A stretch of 64,000 nt of DNA, taken from Paenibacillus sp. MAEPY2. Lineage in GTDB: Bacteria > Bacillota > Bacilli > Paenibacillales > Paenibacillaceae. The notes under the pieces were generated by a model that did not search any database, was not told the origin of the DNA, and saw only the letters and a program-made list of their open reading frames with translations. The number at the start of each line of letters is the position of its first letter. The stretch's first letter is position 1. Both the position numbers and the translations under genes were made by a program. The DNA is taken from NCBI RefSeq assembly GCF_000499205.1, contig NZ_AWUK01000027.1:1-64000 (forward strand), written 5' to 3'. Positions 9,234 through 18,659 of the stretch are shown piece by piece.

Positions 9234-12200
9234 ATGGCGCAAATTTCAGTTCCCCAACCCAAAACGTTTGGGCCTTTAGGAAACTTACCGCAGATAAATA
9301 CCGATGAGCCTGTACAATCCCTGGTGAAACTCGCTGAAGAGTACGGACCCATTTTTCGAATGGAGTATCCGACACGAAGCGAACTGTATATCTCAGGTCA
9401 CAACCTGGTAGCCGAGGTAAGCGACGAGTCCAAATTCGATAAACGTGTATGGGCACCGCTGGAGAAGGTTCGTGCATTTGCCGGAGATGGCCTGTTTACG
9501 AGTTGGACTCAAGAACCGAATTGGAAAAAAGCTCATAATGTGCTGCTGCCAAGCTTTAGCCAACGTGCGATGCAGGGATATCATAACAAAATGATTGATC
9601 TCGCTGTACAGCTCGTGCAGAAGTGGTCCAGATTGAACCCGGATGAGACGGTTAACGTACCGGATGATATGACTCGTCTCACCTTGGATACGATTGGACT
9701 GTGTGGATTCAATTATCGGTTTAACAGCTTTTACCGGGAAGAACCGCATCCGTTCATTACGAGCATGGTTCGAGCACTGGACGAATCGATGAGTTCGTTG
9801 CAGCGTTTGCGTCTGCAGGACAAGCTGATGATCACCAAAAAGAAACAGTTTGAGCAGGATATCCGTTCGATGTTCTCTCTGGTGGATCATATTATTGCGG
9901 AGCGCAAGCAGCAGCCTCAGGAAGGGGCAGACGATCTGTTGTCCCATATGCTCAGTGGCAAGGACCCGGAAACCGGGGAAACGCTGGACGATGAAAATAT
10001 TCGATACCAGATCATCACCTTCCTGATTGCCGGACACGAGACGACGAGTGGCTTGTTGTCCTTTGCCATCTATTATTTAATGAAAAATCCGGATACACTC
10101 GCCAAGGCTCAGGCTGAAGCAGATCAGATTCTGAAAGATCCGGTTCCGACATACAATCAGGTTCGCAATCTGAAATATGTTCGCATGGTTTTGAATGAAG
10201 CTTTGCGGTTGTGGCCTACAGCTCCTGCATTCTCCTTATATGCCAAGAAAGACCTTGTTCTGGACGGGAAATATCCTTTGCAAAAAGGGGACAGTGTCAG
10301 TGTGCTCATTCCCAAGCTGCACCGGGACCGCGATGCGTGGGGTGACGATGTGGAAGCATTCCGGCCGGAACGGTTCGAAGATCCGAGCAAGGTGCCACAT
10401 GATGCCTACAAACCGTTTGGGAATGGTCAGCGTGCCTGCATTGGTCAGCAGTTCGCCCTTCAGGAAGCCACACTTGTGCTGGGCATGGTCCTGAAGCATT
10501 TTGAACTCATCGATCATGCGGACTATCAGTTGAAAGTGAAAGAAACGTTGACACTCAAACCCGACAACTTCACAATACGTGTTCGTGCTCGTGGGGGTCA
10601 GCCGGTCATGGCTGTTCCGGGTGTTGCCATGGAGGAGCCGACTCCGGTTGCCAAAAGACAAGAACCGGATACAGCCAATGCCCATCACACCCCAATGCTA
10701 GTCCTGTATGGATCCAATCTAGGGACGGCGGAAGGCATTGCGCGTGAAATCGCAGATACCGCCAGATATCAGGGCTTCCGCAGTGAGGTGGCTACCCTGG
10801 ATGATCGAGTAGGTAAATTGCCCAAGGAAGGCGCCGTCATCATTGTGAGTGCATCCTACAATGGTCAACCGCCAAGCAATGCCAAGGATTTCGTCGAATG
10901 GATTGAACATGCGGATGCAGGGGAATTCAAAGGCGTGCGGTTCTCTGTTCTTGGATGTGGGGACCACAACTGGGCCAGTACGTACCAGCGCATTCCGCGG
11001 TTGATTGATGAGCAGTTGTCTTCCAAAGGGGCAGAACGGTTATCACCCATCGGAGAAAGTGATGCCAGCGGGGACTTTGAGAAACAGGTTGGAGACTGGA
11101 CCGAGCAATTATGGCCGGATCTGGCACGAACGCTGGGACTCAAGTTAAATACAAGTTCAGGTAGCGAACGCAGCTCCTTGTCTGTACAGTTTGTCAGCGG
11201 ACTGGCGGTAACACCGCTCGCAGATACGTATGATGCACACGTTGCCGAAGTGCTTGAGAATCGGGAACTTCACGATGCAGGCAGCGAACGAAGCACACGA
11301 CATCTGGAGATTAAACTGCCTGAAGGCGCCACATATAAGGAAGGCGATCACTTGGGCATTTTGCCACAAAACCCGCCTGAGCTCGTAGAACGTGTACTGA
11401 AACGATATGGATTCACGGGTACGGAACATCTCGTTTTGGATGCTTCCGGTCGCAGCGCTGCTCATCTGCCATTGCACCAACCGGTTAATTTGGTTGATCT
11501 GCTGAGTCACAGTGTGGAGCTTCAGGAAGCGGCAACTCGGGCCCAACTGAGAGAACTGGCGGCGTACACGGTGTGCCCTCCGCATAAGAAGGAGCTCGAA
11601 GAACTTCTTGATGAATCTGTATACATGGAAGAAGTGCGTAAGAAACGCATATCCATGCTGAATTATTTGGTCAAATACGAGGCATGTGAGCTGCCTTTCG
11701 AGCGGTTCTTGGAGCTGCTGCCTTCCTTGAAAGCACGATATTACTCAATCTCCAGTTCACCGAAAGTGCAGCCTGAGCAGGCCAGCATTACCGTCAGTGT
11801 AGTGCGTGCACCAGCTTGGAGTGGTCAGGGCGAGTATAAAGGTATAGCATCCAACTATCTGGCGAACCTGAAGCCGGGTGAAGAGGTCGTTATGTTCATA
11901 CGGAAGCCTGAGTCCGGGTTCGAACTGCCAGAGAAGGCAGAGGCTCCGATTATTATGGTCGGTCCGGGAACAGGTGTGGCTCCATTCCGTGGTTTCCTGC
12001 AGGCAAGACGTGTAATGAAGGAACAAGGTCAGCAGGTTGGCGAAGCCCATCTGTATTTTGGATGTCGCAACCCGGAACATGATTATCTGTATAAAAATGA
12101 ACTCGAAACAGCCGAGCAAGAGGGTCTTGTTCAGCTTCATACGGCGTTTTCCCGCGTGGACGGGGAAGAGAAGTGTTACGTGCAGCATCTGATGAGAGAT

Positions 12201-12407
12201 GATGCCCACAAGCTGATTCCTCTGCTCGAACAGGGGGGACATCTGTATGTTTGCGGCGATGGCAGCAAGATGGCACCTGATGTTGAAGCAACCCTCAAGA
12301 AAGCGTACGCTGATGTCAGCGGCAACTCCACGGAGCAAGCCGATGCTTGGTTAGAACGTTTGCAGCAGGAAGGACGATATGCCAAGGATGTGTGGACAGG
12401 CATCTGA
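9234..12407 (+). CDS. cyp102: CYP102-type cytochrome P450/NADPH-P450 reductase fusion
   Basis: A 1057-residue self-sufficient fatty-acid hydroxylase of the P450-BM3 type. The P450 domain (about 1-460) has the I-helix AGHETTSG, ExxR in NEALRLWPT, and the haem loop FGNGQRACIGQQFAL with ligand C402. A flavodoxin domain begins at LVLYGSNLGTAEGIA, near residue 487. The FAD/NADPH part has RYYSISSSP, GPGTGVAPFRGFLQAR and the typical DVWTG end. Both halves are full length. The start at 9234 follows GGAAGAGGAG; a GTG at 9225 is less likely. It is a single-gene unit with a palindrome upstream and a terminator downstream. Confidence 0.96.
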   Translation: MAQISVPQPKTFGPLGNLPQINTDEPVQSLVKLAEEYGPIFRMEYPTRSELYISGHNLVAEVSDESKFDKRVWAPLEKVRAFAGDGLFTSWTQEPNWKKAHNVLLPSFSQRAMQGYHNKMIDLAVQLVQKWSRLNPDETVNVPDDMTRLTLDTIGLCGFNYRFNSFYREEPHPFITSMVRALDESMSSLQRLRLQDKLMITKKKQFEQDIRSMFSLVDHIIAERKQQPQEGADDLLSHMLSGKDPETGETLDDENIRYQIITFLIAGHETTSGLLSFAIYYLMKNPDTLAKAQAEADQILKDPVPTYNQVRNLKYVRMVLNEALRLWPTAPAFSLYAKKDLVLDGKYPLQKGDSVSVLIPKLHRDRDAWGDDVEAFRPERFEDPSKVPHDAYKPFGNGQRACIGQQFALQEATLVLGMVLKHFELIDHADYQLKVKETLTLKPDNFTIRVRARGGQPVMAVPGVAMEEPTPVAKRQEPDTANAHHTPMLVLYGSNLGTAEGIAREIADTARYQGFRSEVATLDDRVGKLPKEGAVIIVSASYNGQPPSNAKDFVEWIEHADAGEFKGVRFSVLGCGDHNWASTYQRIPRLIDEQLSSKGAERLSPIGESDASGDFEKQVGDWTEQLWPDLARTLGLKLNTSSGSERSSLSVQFVSGLAVTPLADTYDAHVAEVLENRELHDAGSERSTRHLEIKLPEGATYKEGDHLGILPQNPPELVERVLKRYGFTGTEHLVLDASGRSAAHLPLHQPVNLVDLLSHSVELQEAATRAQLRELAAYTVCPPHKKELEELLDESVYMEEVRKKRISMLNYLVKYEACELPFERFLELLPSLKARYYSISSSPKVQPEQASITVSVVRAPAWSGQGEYKGIASNYLANLKPGEEVVMFIRKPESGFELPEKAEAPIIMVGPGTGVAPFRGFLQARRVMKEQGQQVGEAHLYFGCRNPEHDYLYKNELETAEQEGLVQLHTAFSRVDGEEKCYVQHLMRDDAHKLIPLLEQGGHLYVCGDGSKMAPDVEATLKKAYADVSGNSTEQADAWLERLQQEGRYAKDVWTGI

Positions 12408-12447
12408 TGTGCATACATCTTGATCCCTTTAATAAGTAGGCATCTGC

Positions 12448-12486
12448 GCGGTGAGACACAGAAGGGTTCTGTGCTCACCGCTTTTT
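12448..12486 (+). terminator. Rho-independent terminator after the P450 fusion
   Basis: GCGGTGAG (12448-12455) pairs with CTCACCGC (12474-12481), with an inner CACAGAA/TTCTGTG stem, followed by five T residues. Confidence 0.9.
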
Positions 12487-12640
12487 GCTATGGCTCAATA
12501 TCCGAGCAGACCCATGCATGTATGAGTTATACTAAGGAAGAGAAACATGCATATTATGACATGAGGTTAACCCCGGTATGGATTGTTTCTCTAATCGGGC
12601 TGTTCCAGGCAGAGACAGGATTTAGCTATTTCTGGACCCC

Positions 12641-13039
12641 TTATTTCTTCTTTTTATTCGTTGGACGATAGATCGATTCAACCTGGGTTAAAGGAAAGAG
12701 AATACGTGAGGAGAATTTACCTTTTCCCTGGAGCTCAATGTAATCCAATCCAACACCAACAAGTCGGATATTGTTAAATGCATTTCTCGATGGGAATACC
12801 GTGCGAATGCCTACCCGTACGCCACGTCGTGCTCGTGGAATATCAAATACACGAATGGAAAACAAACTAAGTGGAACAAATAACTGCCGATTGACTTTGA
12901 TAAAACTGCGCGGAAAAACTTTGCTGATTATTCCAGGTTCCAGACCGGACAATGGAGCATTCAATTCTGCCAGATGTCCCTGTAACTCGGCCAGACGCTG
13001 CTGTAGTGTTTTTCCTGTATGAAGTTGGTGCCAATTCAT
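12641..13039 (-). CDS. Hypothetical protein
   Basis: I do not recognise this 132-residue protein. It has an N-terminal helix (QQRLAELQGHLAELN), a basic central part and a lysine-rich end (RPTNKKKK). There is no signal peptide or membrane segment. The start MNWHQLH is placed at 13039 because GGAGGA lies 6 bases upstream on the minus strand. It faces the P450 gene and diverges from the next gene. Confidence 0.65.
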   Translation of the reverse strand: MNWHQLHTGKTLQQRLAELQGHLAELNAPLSGLEPGIISKVFPRSFIKVNRQLFVPLSLFSIRVFDIPRARRGVRVGIRTVFPSRNAFNNIRLVGVGLDYIELQGKGKFSSRILFPLTQVESIYRPTNKKKK

Positions 13040-13164
13040 AAGCAATCCTCCGTTCGCCATTTATACCTACTATATGAATGGACGAGGGCAAGAGGTGAGC
13101 AATATGGCGCCCATGTTCTTTACTCATTACAATAGTACAACTTAAGATATAGGGAGTGATTCAG

Positions 13165-13509
13165 ATGATCGTGGAAATGTATAAAGACCTCATTCGGGAT
13201 GAACGTGGCAACTATTATATCGCGGTACAGATGGAGGGGGATGAGCTTACGCTTGTCAACGCCTTCGTTGAAGCATCGTTTACGCCGGAACTGATCTATA
13301 ATGAAGAATTTCGGAATAAACACAAGGAGATGGATGGCAGCTTTGTGGGCAAAATTGCAATGGACCTTCTTCGGCATGACGTGGTCATGGGTTTGAAACA
13401 AATCGACCGAAAGCTGCTGGAGCTGTCGGAAGTCGAACAGAAGTACACGGTGAACTATATTGATACGATTGAATTCTATCGACACCCTGCGTGGGAACGG
13501 AAAGCGTAA
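13165..13509 (+). CDS. Hypothetical protein
   Basis: A 114-residue acidic, soluble protein without a family I recognise. It is predicted mostly helical with a beta hairpin near the start (NYYIAVQMEGDELTLVNAF). The start at 13165 follows AGGGAG at 13151-13156 with 8-base spacing. It diverges from the small minus-strand gene at 12641. Confidence 0.7.
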   Translation: MIVEMYKDLIRDERGNYYIAVQMEGDELTLVNAFVEASFTPELIYNEEFRNKHKEMDGSFVGKIAMDLLRHDVVMGLKQIDRKLLELSEVEQKYTVNYIDTIEFYRHPAWERKA

Positions 13510-13540
13510 ACGAAAGGTTCGTTTTCTCATATAAATAAAG

Positions 13541-13588
13541 GGAGTCTACGGAACCGGCATCGGTTATTCATCCGTTGTGGAGAGACTC
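13541..13588. other. Multi-arm inverted repeat downstream of a hypothetical gene
   Basis: Three nested pairings are visible: GAGTCT (13542-13547)/AGACTC (13583-13588), ACGGA (13548-13552)/TCCGT (13571-13575), and ACCG/CGGT around a GCAT loop. It lies just before the big terminator. It could be part of the 3' end of the upstream transcript. Confidence 0.35.
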
Positions 13589-13603
13589 ATCTCGATAACA
13601 AAT

Positions 13604-13655
13604 CACCAAAAGCGCAAGTACAGGGGGATGTTCCCTGTCACTTGCGCTTTTGGTG
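13604..13655. terminator. Bidirectional terminator between convergent genes
   Basis: A 16-bp perfect stem (13604-13619 with 13640-13655) with a further ACAGGG/CCCTGT stem inside. It lies between the plus-strand hypothetical gene and the minus-strand glycosidase operon. Confidence 0.8.
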
Positions 13656-13717
13656 TTGTACTTATTCATCGGGAATGGCTTTTTAATGTTCCTTAGAGAA
13701 GACACTTTTTTAACTCT

Positions 13718-15364
13718 CTATCGATAGGAAGGATAGATGATTCCGATATCTCGCTCTGTTATCAAGCTTCCGTCTGTATACCGCTGCAGCTCATTTCCTT
13801 TGATTCGAATTGGAATGGACGTACCTCGATAAACCAGTTCACCCTCAATGGTGCGCACGCTCATTCCGATGATACCTACCAAATGTCCACTGTGGTCCGT
13901 AACCAGCCGGATTCCCGCTGGACCCTCTATAAGAACGTTACCACCCTGATATACCGTTACCCGTTCTGGTGTGTTCACCAATTCAAAATGCAGCCCATTC
14001 ACCGTGCGGCTATACGCCGTGTGGCCAGCAACTTCTTCGCCATGATCCATGTCGATGGGTAGAAGACCGGTAAACCACAGTTGGTCCGATTCAACCGGCA
14101 GGATGCCGCATAAACGTTCTACATAATCAAGTAGGCAAAGGATGGAGGGGGAGTAGGTTTCGGTAAAACCTTCCTCCCCGGTCCAAGGGCTTAATGCCTG
14201 CGCAAAACGCTTTGCTTTGGAAAGGGACGACAGGATAGGTTGCATCACCCAGGTCAATTCCACATACCGATGATGATATTCAAATGCATGCGGTGCACGA
14301 ATCAGACTCAGGAAGTTGGACGCTCCACCCCAACTATTATAAGAAGAGAACGGATCAAACCTTGGATCATCCATCGACATGGATGTAAACGGGTACTTGG
14401 CAAAAAACTTGCTTGTATTCAGCAAATACTGGCGCAGCATGTGATCAAACATTTCCCGGTCGCCCACCTCGCAGGCCATCACACGCAGCAGCACATCAGA
14501 CTGTACTCTGACGAATTCGTCATTGCGATCCCGGTCGTAGAAGAACATGTCTTCTTCGTCATAACAGTAACGGAAGAGACTGTCCAGACTGGCTTCAGCT
14601 TTTGCTTTCCACTCTGCACCAGATTTCCCGAACTCCACGGCCATACGGGATAAGTACATGCGCTGGCAATAAATATTGGCGGTTAAGTCTGGTGCCAAAA
14701 AAGGCAGAACCGGAGAATCCGGATGGTAAGACGCGGCATCATTCTTATAAGGCGTATCCGGAACATGCCAGAAACGGGGGGACAGATCATGCCCGGTATC
14801 AAAGGTGCTAAATGCCTCCACACAGCCGGTCCCTCGGGTATTGCGATACGTTGCAATCCATTCGTCGTAACGTACCATGGCTTTGTACATGGTCTTCAGA
14901 AACGAGCGATCCTTTCCATGAAGCTGGTAGTGGTTCCATACACTTCGTGCCAATGGTGTAACGAGCTGAATCTGGCGAAAGGAAGGACCGTTCTCCGTTA
15001 GCTTATAAGGCAGCAATCCATCTTCTCTCTGGTGTTGGGCAAAAGCGAGATAGGTCGTTTCCGATACAGAAGGAATCAGACGTGAAAGCAGCTCCGCATT
15101 AATGGTGCCGGTACTCTCCAGCCAGCAGCCCAGATAGATGCCACCTTCCTGAAGAATGGGCTCACTGCCATTCAGGGGCACAATACAAGTGAGTAACTTC
15201 TCCAGGGCGGAATAATAAGTCGTTTCCAGTCGTCCGCTTGATGCCGCGAATCGAACTCCCGACGCCTGCCATTCCTGTATTAACTTTCGTTCTTCCGGTT
15301 TATCTGGCTTCACATTATCGTGGATCGAGATCTGGCGCAGCTTGTTCAGCAGTGCTTCTGTCAT
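13718..15364 (-). CDS. MGH1-like (alpha/alpha)6 glycoside hydrolase
   Basis: A 548-residue cytoplasmic protein that looks like an (alpha/alpha)6-barrel glycosidase of the MGH1/GH63-trehalase type. It is rich in barrel-like segments such as GGIYLGCWLESTG, YNSWGGASNF and PWTGEEGFTETYSPS. A small beta domain forms the C-terminus. I cannot name the substrate. An AGGAGG site precedes the ATG at 15364. It ends the ABC transporter operon, so it probably processes the imported oligosaccharide. The family call is moderately sure; the reaction is not. Confidence 0.7.
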   Translation of the reverse strand: MTEALLNKLRQISIHDNVKPDKPEERKLIQEWQASGVRFAASSGRLETTYYSALEKLLTCIVPLNGSEPILQEGGIYLGCWLESTGTINAELLSRLIPSVSETTYLAFAQHQREDGLLPYKLTENGPSFRQIQLVTPLARSVWNHYQLHGKDRSFLKTMYKAMVRYDEWIATYRNTRGTGCVEAFSTFDTGHDLSPRFWHVPDTPYKNDAASYHPDSPVLPFLAPDLTANIYCQRMYLSRMAVEFGKSGAEWKAKAEASLDSLFRYCYDEEDMFFYDRDRNDEFVRVQSDVLLRVMACEVGDREMFDHMLRQYLLNTSKFFAKYPFTSMSMDDPRFDPFSSYNSWGGASNFLSLIRAPHAFEYHHRYVELTWVMQPILSSLSKAKRFAQALSPWTGEEGFTETYSPSILCLLDYVERLCGILPVESDQLWFTGLLPIDMDHGEEVAGHTAYSRTVNGLHFELVNTPERVTVYQGGNVLIEGPAGIRLVTDHSGHLVGIIGMSVRTIEGELVYRGTSIPIRIKGNELQRYTDGSLITERDIGIIYPSYR

Positions 15365-15387
15365 GTCGACCTCCTTATAGCGGTTAT

Positions 15388-16698
15388 TTATTGATTGGAT
15401 TCAAAGATTCGCACGGTGCCATTATAGAAGTCAGTTACAGCTTGCTCCACACTTTTTCGGCCAAAGCCGATTTCCTGGTTGGTTGTTTGGGCCAGCTTGG
15501 AGAACTCAGCAAATCCCGGAGGATTATAGCTTACGTCGAAAGGCTCCGTTTTCGTAGCTTCAGATACAAAGCTGGTGTAATTATATACAATCTCTTCAAC
15601 AGGTCCCGCTTCTTGCTGAAGCAGATTTCGGTTGGCTTCCGTCACAGGTACGCCGCGGTCGTTACCGAGAATTTTGGCTGCATCCGGATCATTAATCCAG
15701 AAATCCATCAGGATCGCGACTTCTTTTGCATGTTTGGTATTCGCATAACCAGACAATCCCTGACTAGACTCGAATACAACTCCAGTTCCCTTGGGACCTC
15801 TTGGTACAGGTAAAAGAATTAACTTGTCTTCGGTCAGACTCTGGAAAGCAGCCAGTTGATTCGAAGGAAGCAGGCTCATCGCCGCTTTGCCTGTAATAAG
15901 CAAGGATTTACTGGTGTCATCCGGTGGATTGGAAACTTGCAATTCAGGCGTAACCACACCTCCGGACTTGGAAGCCTGCTCCCAGTAGGTGAACCACTCC
16001 AGAATGTCTTCTTTTTCAAATCCGAGCGTGCCGTTCTTCATATCATATAGCTGTTTGCCGTGCTGTTTTAAAAAGATGTCCATTCCGTCAACGGTGAAAT
16101 TATAAGTTCCGTAATAGCCCTTGCCGAGTTTGTCGGAAAGCTCTTTGCTGATCGCAGCATAATCATCCCAAGTCCAATCTGAGGCTGGCAGCGGAATTCC
16201 CGCTTGATCGAACAGCGCCTGATTGACGACAATACCCCGTGCATTCGCACCAGCGGAAATATGCTGCAGCTTTCCATCAAGACGGCCATACTCAACCATG
16301 GTGGTATCCATGCCGTCCAGATTCAGTTCCGAACCAACATATGGGTCCAGATTCAGAAGGACATCCTTCTTCGCGTAATCAACTACATTACCACCGAGGA
16401 AAAAAATATCCGGAGCGGTGCCTGACGCCAGCTGTGTATTTAACTTGTCGAAATATCCAGAGGAAGGTGCAAATTCACCTACAATTTTAATATTCGGATG
16501 TTTCTCCTGAAAAACCTTCAGGGCTTCATTCGTAATATCTGCTCGTTTTTGATCGCCCCACCACATCATGCGCAGTTCAACTTGCCCGCCTTCAGCGGTT
16601 CCTGTTTGCTCATCAGCACCGGTATGATCCGTTCCAGAGCAGGCAGTAACCAATAACAGAAGTGAAGCTATACTACTAATCATGAATCGTTTGAACAT
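15388..16698 (-). CDS. Sugar ABC transporter substrate-binding lipoprotein
   Basis: A 436-residue extracellular solute-binding protein of family 1. The start at 16698 follows a GGGGGA site. It begins with a lipoprotein signal (LLLLVTACSG, lipid cysteine near residue 20). Features such as WTWDDYAAISKEL and GKAAMSLLPSNQ fit oligosaccharide binding. It lies between the permease genes and the glycosidase-like gene, 23 bases from the latter. No ATPase gene is present; Firmicute transporters of this type usually share a common MsmX-like ATPase. Confidence 0.92.
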   Translation of the reverse strand: MFKRFMISSIASLLLLVTACSGTDHTGADEQTGTAEGGQVELRMMWWGDQKRADITNEALKVFQEKHPNIKIVGEFAPSSGYFDKLNTQLASGTAPDIFFLGGNVVDYAKKDVLLNLDPYVGSELNLDGMDTTMVEYGRLDGKLQHISAGANARGIVVNQALFDQAGIPLPASDWTWDDYAAISKELSDKLGKGYYGTYNFTVDGMDIFLKQHGKQLYDMKNGTLGFEKEDILEWFTYWEQASKSGGVVTPELQVSNPPDDTSKSLLITGKAAMSLLPSNQLAAFQSLTEDKLILLPVPRGPKGTGVVFESSQGLSGYANTKHAKEVAILMDFWINDPDAAKILGNDRGVPVTEANRNLLQQEAGPVEEIVYNYTSFVSEATKTEPFDVSYNPPGFAEFSKLAQTTNQEIGFGRKSVEQAVTDFYNGTVRIFESNQ

Positions 16699-16778
16699 GA
16701 TAAATCCCCCTGACGATAGATAATGAAAAGCATAATATCTGTTGTACACTTGTTGCGTCTGGATAGGTATTTTCGTAA

Positions 16779-17618
16779 TCATTTCAGTCCAGTCGTTGCA
16801 ATCCCCTCAAGAAAATAACGCTGAAATACCAGAAAGATGAGGGTCACAGGCAGCAGAGACAGCGTCGACATAGCGAGCAGCGCTCCCCAATCCGATTGTC
16901 CTGATGGATCGAACAGGGACCGTATGCCCAGCTGTACGGTAAACAGATCAATTTTGCTCAAATAGATCATCTGGCTGAAGAAGTCATCCCAGCTCCAGAT
17001 GAAGGTGAAGATCGCTGTTGTAATCAGTGCAGGAACGAGAAGAGGCACTACGATTCGGAAAAAAATCTGCGATTGCCCGCAGCCGTCAATGGTTGCACTC
17101 TCATCCAGCTCCCGTGGGATACCACGGATGAATTGAACCATGAGCAGAATAAAGAAGGAATCCTGCGCCAGCCACTTGGGCAGAATGAGCGGAAAATACG
17201 TATTAATCCAATGCAGCTCGTTATACAGAATGTACTGAGGTACCAGGGTTACGTGGTAAGGGAGCATGATGGTGACCAGCATAATGCTGAACCACAGTCC
17301 TTTGAACTTGAATTTCAATCTGGAAAAGGCATAGGCTGCAAGGGAGCAGGAGATCACATTTCCTAACACACTCATGACCGAGATCAGCGCCGAGTTGCCG
17401 AAGAAGCGACCAAACGACACACCCTGTAGTCCTTTCCATCCATTCACAAAATGCTCAAAGGTGAAGCTGGTTGGAATGAGGCTGCTATTGGTGAAGATGA
17501 GATGATTCGGTTTAAACGAACTGAGAATTAACCATAACACCGGATACAACATCAGCAGACCGAAGAGGATAATGGCGGTATGCCTCCCGGCTTGAACCAA
17601 TCGTCGCTTTAATGGCAT
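16779..17618 (-). CDS. Carbohydrate ABC transporter permease, MalG type
   Basis: A 279-residue inner-membrane permease with about six membrane segments. It has the EAA loop ELDESATIDGCGQSQIFFRI that contacts the ATPase, and the usual GLK C-terminus (ATTGLK). I chose the ATG at 17618 because GGGAG lies 9 bases upstream; an ATG at 17624 is too close to it. It is 5 bases downstream of the partner permease. Confidence 0.93.
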   Translation of the reverse strand: MPLKRRLVQAGRHTAIILFGLLMLYPVLWLILSSFKPNHLIFTNSSLIPTSFTFEHFVNGWKGLQGVSFGRFFGNSALISVMSVLGNVISCSLAAYAFSRLKFKFKGLWFSIMLVTIMLPYHVTLVPQYILYNELHWINTYFPLILPKWLAQDSFFILLMVQFIRGIPRELDESATIDGCGQSQIFFRIVVPLLVPALITTAIFTFIWSWDDFFSQMIYLSKIDLFTVQLGIRSLFDPSGQSDWGALLAMSTLSLLPVTLIFLVFQRYFLEGIATTGLK

Positions 17619-17623
17619 GTGCA

Positions 17624-18538
17624 TTATCTCCCTTCCTGATTGTCGCTGTAGAATACCCAGAATTTTGAGGTGAGAAAGACGATTGCAGTGAATACCCCGA
17701 TAATGACCAGCATGATCCACGCCAGGGCAGAAGCGTAACCCATATCAAAGAACGAAAAGCCTTTCAGATACAAATACAAGGTATAGAACATCGTTGCGTC
17801 GAGCGGGCCTCCCCGTCCATCCCCGATAACATAAGCGGGTGTAAAGGCTTGAAACGAATTGATCATGCTCATGATCAGGTTGAAAAAAATAACAGGGGAG
17901 AGCATCGGGAGTGTGATGCCGAAGAACTGGCGTATCTTTCCGGCCCCGTCTACGTCCGAAGCTTCATATAAATCGGCTGGAATTTGCTTCAGGCCGGCAA
18001 GGAAAATAACCATGGCCGAACCGAACTGCCATACAGAGAGCGTGACGATCGTATAGACCACGTAATCGGGATGGGCAATCCAGGCGGGGCCGGTGATCCC
18101 GAACCAGCTTAGGAACTGATTGACCAAGCCACTTCCCTCGAAAATCTGGCGCCAGACGATCGCAATGGCCACACTGCCGCCCAATAGGGAAGGAATGTAA
18201 TACACGGTCCGGTATAAGCCGAGCCCCCGAATTCCTTTGTTCAGCGCCATCGCTACCAGCAGGGCAAAGGCAAGTCTTAGCGGAACGGATAGAAATACAT
18301 AATAGAACGTTAGCCCCAAAGATCTGCGAAAGGTATCGTCTTCGGTAAAGATCTGGACATAGTTGCTGAGCCCCGTCCACGTGGGGGATGACAGCAAATT
18401 AAATTTCGTCAAGGACAGGTAGAGTGACGCAACCATAGGTCCCAGTGTCAGACAGAAGAGTCCGATGAGCCAGGGCAGCAGAAACAAATAGGCTGTCATA
18501 TTCTGCTGGCCGTATAACGGCTTGGACAGCTTTTTCAT
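17624..18538 (-). CDS. Carbohydrate ABC transporter permease, MalF type
   Basis: A permease of about 304 residues with six membrane segments. It starts near MKKLSKPLYGQQNMTAYLFLLPW and has the EAA loop LYEASDVDGAGKIRQFFGITLP. GGAGG lies 6 bases before the ATG at 18538; ATGs at 18541 and 18571 (the latter after GAGGTGATC) are possible alternatives. It is the first gene of the transporter unit, with a near-consensus cre just upstream. Confidence 0.92.
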   Translation of the reverse strand: MKKLSKPLYGQQNMTAYLFLLPWLIGLFCLTLGPMVASLYLSLTKFNLLSSPTWTGLSNYVQIFTEDDTFRRSLGLTFYYVFLSVPLRLAFALLVAMALNKGIRGLGLYRTVYYIPSLLGGSVAIAIVWRQIFEGSGLVNQFLSWFGITGPAWIAHPDYVVYTIVTLSVWQFGSAMVIFLAGLKQIPADLYEASDVDGAGKIRQFFGITLPMLSPVIFFNLIMSMINSFQAFTPAYVIGDGRGGPLDATMFYTLYLYLKGFSFFDMGYASALAWIMLVIIGVFTAIVFLTSKFWVFYSDNQEGR

Positions 18539-18585
18539 CATAGGCCTCCCTTCAGCATGGATGTGATTCATGATCACCTCAGAAT

Positions 18586-18599
18586 TGAATCCGCTTACA
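18586..18599 (-). promoter_or_regulatory. cre (CcpA) site upstream of the ABC transporter genes
   Basis: TGAATCCGCTTACA matches cre consensus TGWAANCGNTNWCA at all but one position. It lies between the response regulator and the first permease. This suggests the transport genes have their own carbon-repressed promoter. Confidence 0.65.
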
Positions 18600-18659
18600 A
18601 TGCTGGCGGCGATTCTCTTGGTAAATTCATCATACCGGGGAGGGCGGAAAGCTGGAATC

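Noticed and set aside
12420..12671. An 83-codon plus-strand frame after the P450 gene
   Set aside because: It begins within the P450 terminator, has no binding site, and overlaps the better-supported minus-strand gene at 12641.
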